This document shows positions 6,149 through 7,747 of a DNA stretch of 7,747 bases, piece after piece. The position numbers and the translations under genes were made by a program. Position 1 is the stretch's first letter, and the number at the start of each line of letters is the position of its first letter. The stretch lies in assembly GCA_012735285.1 (NCBI GenBank), contig JAAYHT010000306.1, positions 1 to 7,747 of the forward strand, read 5' to 3'. This DNA is from Clostridiales bacterium. GTDB lineage: Bacteria > Bacillota > Clostridia > Peptostreptococcales > Anaerovoracaceae. The notes under the pieces were generated by a model that worked only from the letters and a program-made list of their open reading frames with translations, did not search any database and was not told the DNA's origin.

Positions 6149-7444
6149 ATGAGTCATATAGAAGACGTAATAGCTAGAGAGGTTCTTGATTCTAGAGGAA
6201 ACCCAACAATAGAGGTGGAAATTTATTTAGATGACGGTATAATGGGAAGGGCTTTAGTTCCTTCAGGGGCGTCAACAGGTGCCTATGAAGCTGTTGAACT
6301 CCGAGATGGGGACAAAACTAGATATTTAGGAAAAGGTGTACTAAAGGCTGTAAATAACGTGAATGAGATTATTGGACCTGAGATCATCGGTTGGAATATC
6401 TTTGACCAAGTTGGCTTAGACAAATTTTTAATTTCATTAGATGGAACAAAGAATAAAGAAAATCTTGGAGCAAATGCTATTTTGGCTGTATCATTAGCAG
6501 CAGCTCATGCAGCCGCTAATACATTAGGAATACCTCTATTCCAATATATCGGTGGTGTAAACGGGAAATTACTACCTGTCCCTATGATGAACATATTAAA
6601 TGGAGGCAAGCATGCTGACAACAATGTTGATATTCAGGAATTTATGATAATGCCTGTTGGGGCAGATAGCTTTAAAGAAGCTTTGAGAATGGGAACAGAA
6701 GTTTTCCATAGTTTAAAATCTGTACTCAAGCAAAAAGGATTAAATACAGCTGTAGGTGATGAAGGCGGTTTTGCACCTAATCTTGATTCAAACGAAGAAG
6801 CAATTAAAGCTATAGTGGAAGCAATCGAAAAAGCAGGTTACAAAGCAGGCGAGGATATAAAGATTGCTTTAGATGTGGCAGCAACTGAGATGTATGATGA
6901 AAAAACCAAACTCTATGACATGTCAGGAGAAGGAGTTAAAAAATCAGCTGAGGAAATGGTTGAATACTATGATATGCTGATATCAAAATATCCTATTATT
7001 TCAATAGAAGATGGATTAGCTGAAGACGATTGGGATGGCTGGAAGCTCATGACTGATCGTTTAGGAAAAAAAGTACAGCTTGTTGGAGACGATTTATTTG
7101 TAACCAATACTGAAAGATTAGAAAAAGGAATTTCTATGGGAGTTTCTAATTCTATTCTTATAAAAGTTAACCAGATAGGAACACTGACAGAGACTTTGGA
7201 TGCAATTGAGATGGCTAAAAAGGCAGGATATACAGCAGTTGTATCCCATCGCTCTGGAGAAACCGAGGATGTTACTATTGCAGACATAGTTGTAGGTGTA
7301 AATGCTGGACAAATAAAAACAGGAGCGCCCTCAAGAACCGATAGGGTGGCGAAGTATAACCAGTTACTACGAATAGAGGATTCACTTGATACAGGTGCAC
7401 AATATGCAGGGCATAGTGCATTCTATAATATCAAGTCAGATTAA
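6149..7444 (+). CDS. eno: Enolase (phosphopyruvate hydratase)
   Basis: Mg-dependent cytosolic enzyme that dehydrates 2-phosphoglycerate to phosphoenolpyruvate; in many bacteria it is also found at the cell surface or in RNA-decay complexes. Its 431 residues match the family. The N-terminal domain carries SGASTGAYEAVELRDGD. In the barrel domain the acid E205 lies in GDEGGFAPN, metal ligands are D242, E287 (SIEDG) and the Asp pair 314-315 (GDDLF), the base is K339 (LIKVNQIG), and SHRSGE (366-371) and K390 (QIKTGAPSRTDR) bind substrate. The AGGAGG (6135-6140) overlaps the last two bases of the tpi stop TAG (6134-6136), with a start 8 bases on, so termination and initiation are physically linked. 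The spacer between site and start is the perfect palindrome GAATATTC (6141-6148). No strong terminator follows, so read-through to secG is possible. Confidence 0.97.
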   Translation: MSHIEDVIAREVLDSRGNPTIEVEIYLDDGIMGRALVPSGASTGAYEAVELRDGDKTRYLGKGVLKAVNNVNEIIGPEIIGWNIFDQVGLDKFLISLDGTKNKENLGANAILAVSLAAAHAAANTLGIPLFQYIGGVNGKLLPVPMMNILNGGKHADNNVDIQEFMIMPVGADSFKEALRMGTEVFHSLKSVLKQKGLNTAVGDEGGFAPNLDSNEEAIKAIVEAIEKAGYKAGEDIKIALDVAATEMYDEKTKLYDMSGEGVKKSAEEMVEYYDMLISKYPIISIEDGLAEDDWDGWKLMTDRLGKKVQLVGDDLFVTNTERLEKGISMGVSNSILIKVNQIGTLTETLDAIEMAKKAGYTAVVSHRSGETEDVTIADIVVGVNAGQIKTGAPSRTDRVAKYNQLLRIEDSLDTGAQYAGHSAFYNIKSD

Positions 7445-7450
7445 TAATTC

Positions 7451-7479
7451 TTGATTTATATATTTTGATGTGATAAACT
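7451..7479 (+). promoter_or_regulatory. Candidate promoter of secG
   Basis: TTGATT (7451-7456) is followed after 17 bases by TAAACT (7474-7479), each matching four of six consensus bases. A TG one base upstream of the -10 (7471-7472) adds an extended -10 feature. Initiation near 7486 would leave a leader of about 27 bases. The 68-base eno-secG gap is wider than the other gaps in this run, leaving room for a separate start. AT-rich sequence makes this tentative. Confidence 0.35.
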
Positions 7480-7512
7480 GGTTCATGTAAATTTGAAATA
7501 GGAGGTGCCAAG

Positions 7513-7747
7513 GTGAAAACAGTCTTGATGATTGTACTTGCACTAGCCAGCATCGTTTTGATAGCAAGTATATTGCTTCAATCCGGAAAAAGCGCAGGTT
7601 TAGCAGGATCAATCGGCGGTGGAGCAGAACAGCTTTTTGGAAAAAAGAAAGGCAGAGGTTATGAAGCCATATTAAGCAAAATACCTGAAATATCCCTAAA
7701 TAGTGATCAAATAAATAGTGTATATAACATTATTAACTTTAGTGTTA
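7513..7747 (+). CDS. secG: Protein-export membrane protein SecG, cut by window end and abnormal after residue 57
   Basis: Small auxiliary subunit of the SecYEG translocon, partial at the 3' edge (78 codons read, no stop). The GTG start at 7513 follows AGGAGGTG (7500-7507). Residues about 4-22 form a hydrophobic membrane segment, followed by the SecG loop signature LLQSGKSAGLAGSIGGGAEQ (21-40) and LFGKKKGRGYEAILSK (41-56). This loop makes the family call firm. Family proteins then enter a second hydrophobic helix. Here residues 58-78 read PEISLNSDQINSVYNIINFS then V, which is polar and not membrane-like. The first 57 residues look native. The rest may come from an insertion, a rearrangement or an assembly error at a contig end. 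Placement of secG after eno is common in Clostridia, where rnr and smpB often follow; none is visible here. Confidence 0.8.
   Translation, partial: MKTVLMIVLALASIVLIASILLQSGKSAGLAGSIGGGAEQLFGKKKGRGYEAILSKIPEISLNSDQINSVYNIINFSV

Noticed and set aside
6967..7312. Two overlapping minus-strand open frames opposite eno
   Set aside because: They are opposite conserved enolase codons in different frames, with no domain or promoter; shadows.
7445..7499. Terminator after eno
   Set aside because: I found no GC-rich hairpin followed by a T run; the spacer is AT-rich with only weak pairing.

Overview
The window is AT-rich bacterial DNA with strong AGGAGG-type ribosome binding sites and tightly packed genes. 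It looks chromosomal and comes from a low-GC Gram-positive, most likely of the class Clostridia. The evidence is the gene order (sigma-54 gene, then gap-pgk-tpi-eno-secG), the Gram-positive style TrmL, and the NAD-type GapA. No rRNA, tRNA, CRISPR array, transposase or phage gene is visible. I cannot name a species.

Layout. A homoserine dehydrogenase gene (hom) lies on the minus strand at the left edge, and its stop codon is the first three bases of the window. A 112-base divergent intergenic region separates it from trmL (tRNA wobble 2'-O-methyltransferase) on the plus strand. After 94 bases containing an extended -10 promoter comes rpoN (sigma-54). It is followed 32 bases later by gap, pgk, tpi and eno, which are spaced 12-14 bases apart and each have a clear ribosome binding site. 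After 68 bases that may hold a separate promoter, a secG start runs off the right edge.

How the genes work together. gap, pgk, tpi and eno encode four enzymes of lower glycolysis (triose phosphates to phosphoenolpyruvate). Two members often found in this operon in Firmicutes are missing: the repressor gene cggR, usually just before gap, and a phosphoglycerate mutase gene, usually between tpi and eno. rpoN sits where cggR would be expected.

Points worth a second look. (1) Inside the 3' part of rpoN, pointing at gap, there is a near-perfect sigma-54 -24/-12 element (TGGCTCGGGGATTGCT, 2930-2945). It suggests, but does not prove, that the glycolytic genes have a sigma-54-dependent promoter. (2) SecG looks normal through its first membrane segment and cytoplasmic loop. 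From residue 58 the expected second membrane segment is replaced by a polar, very AT-rich tail, which suggests an insertion, a rearrangement or a contig-end artefact. (3) The homoserine dehydrogenase lacks the usual C-terminal ACT domain. Otherwise the window is ordinary housekeeping DNA, and I see no clearly new multi-gene system.
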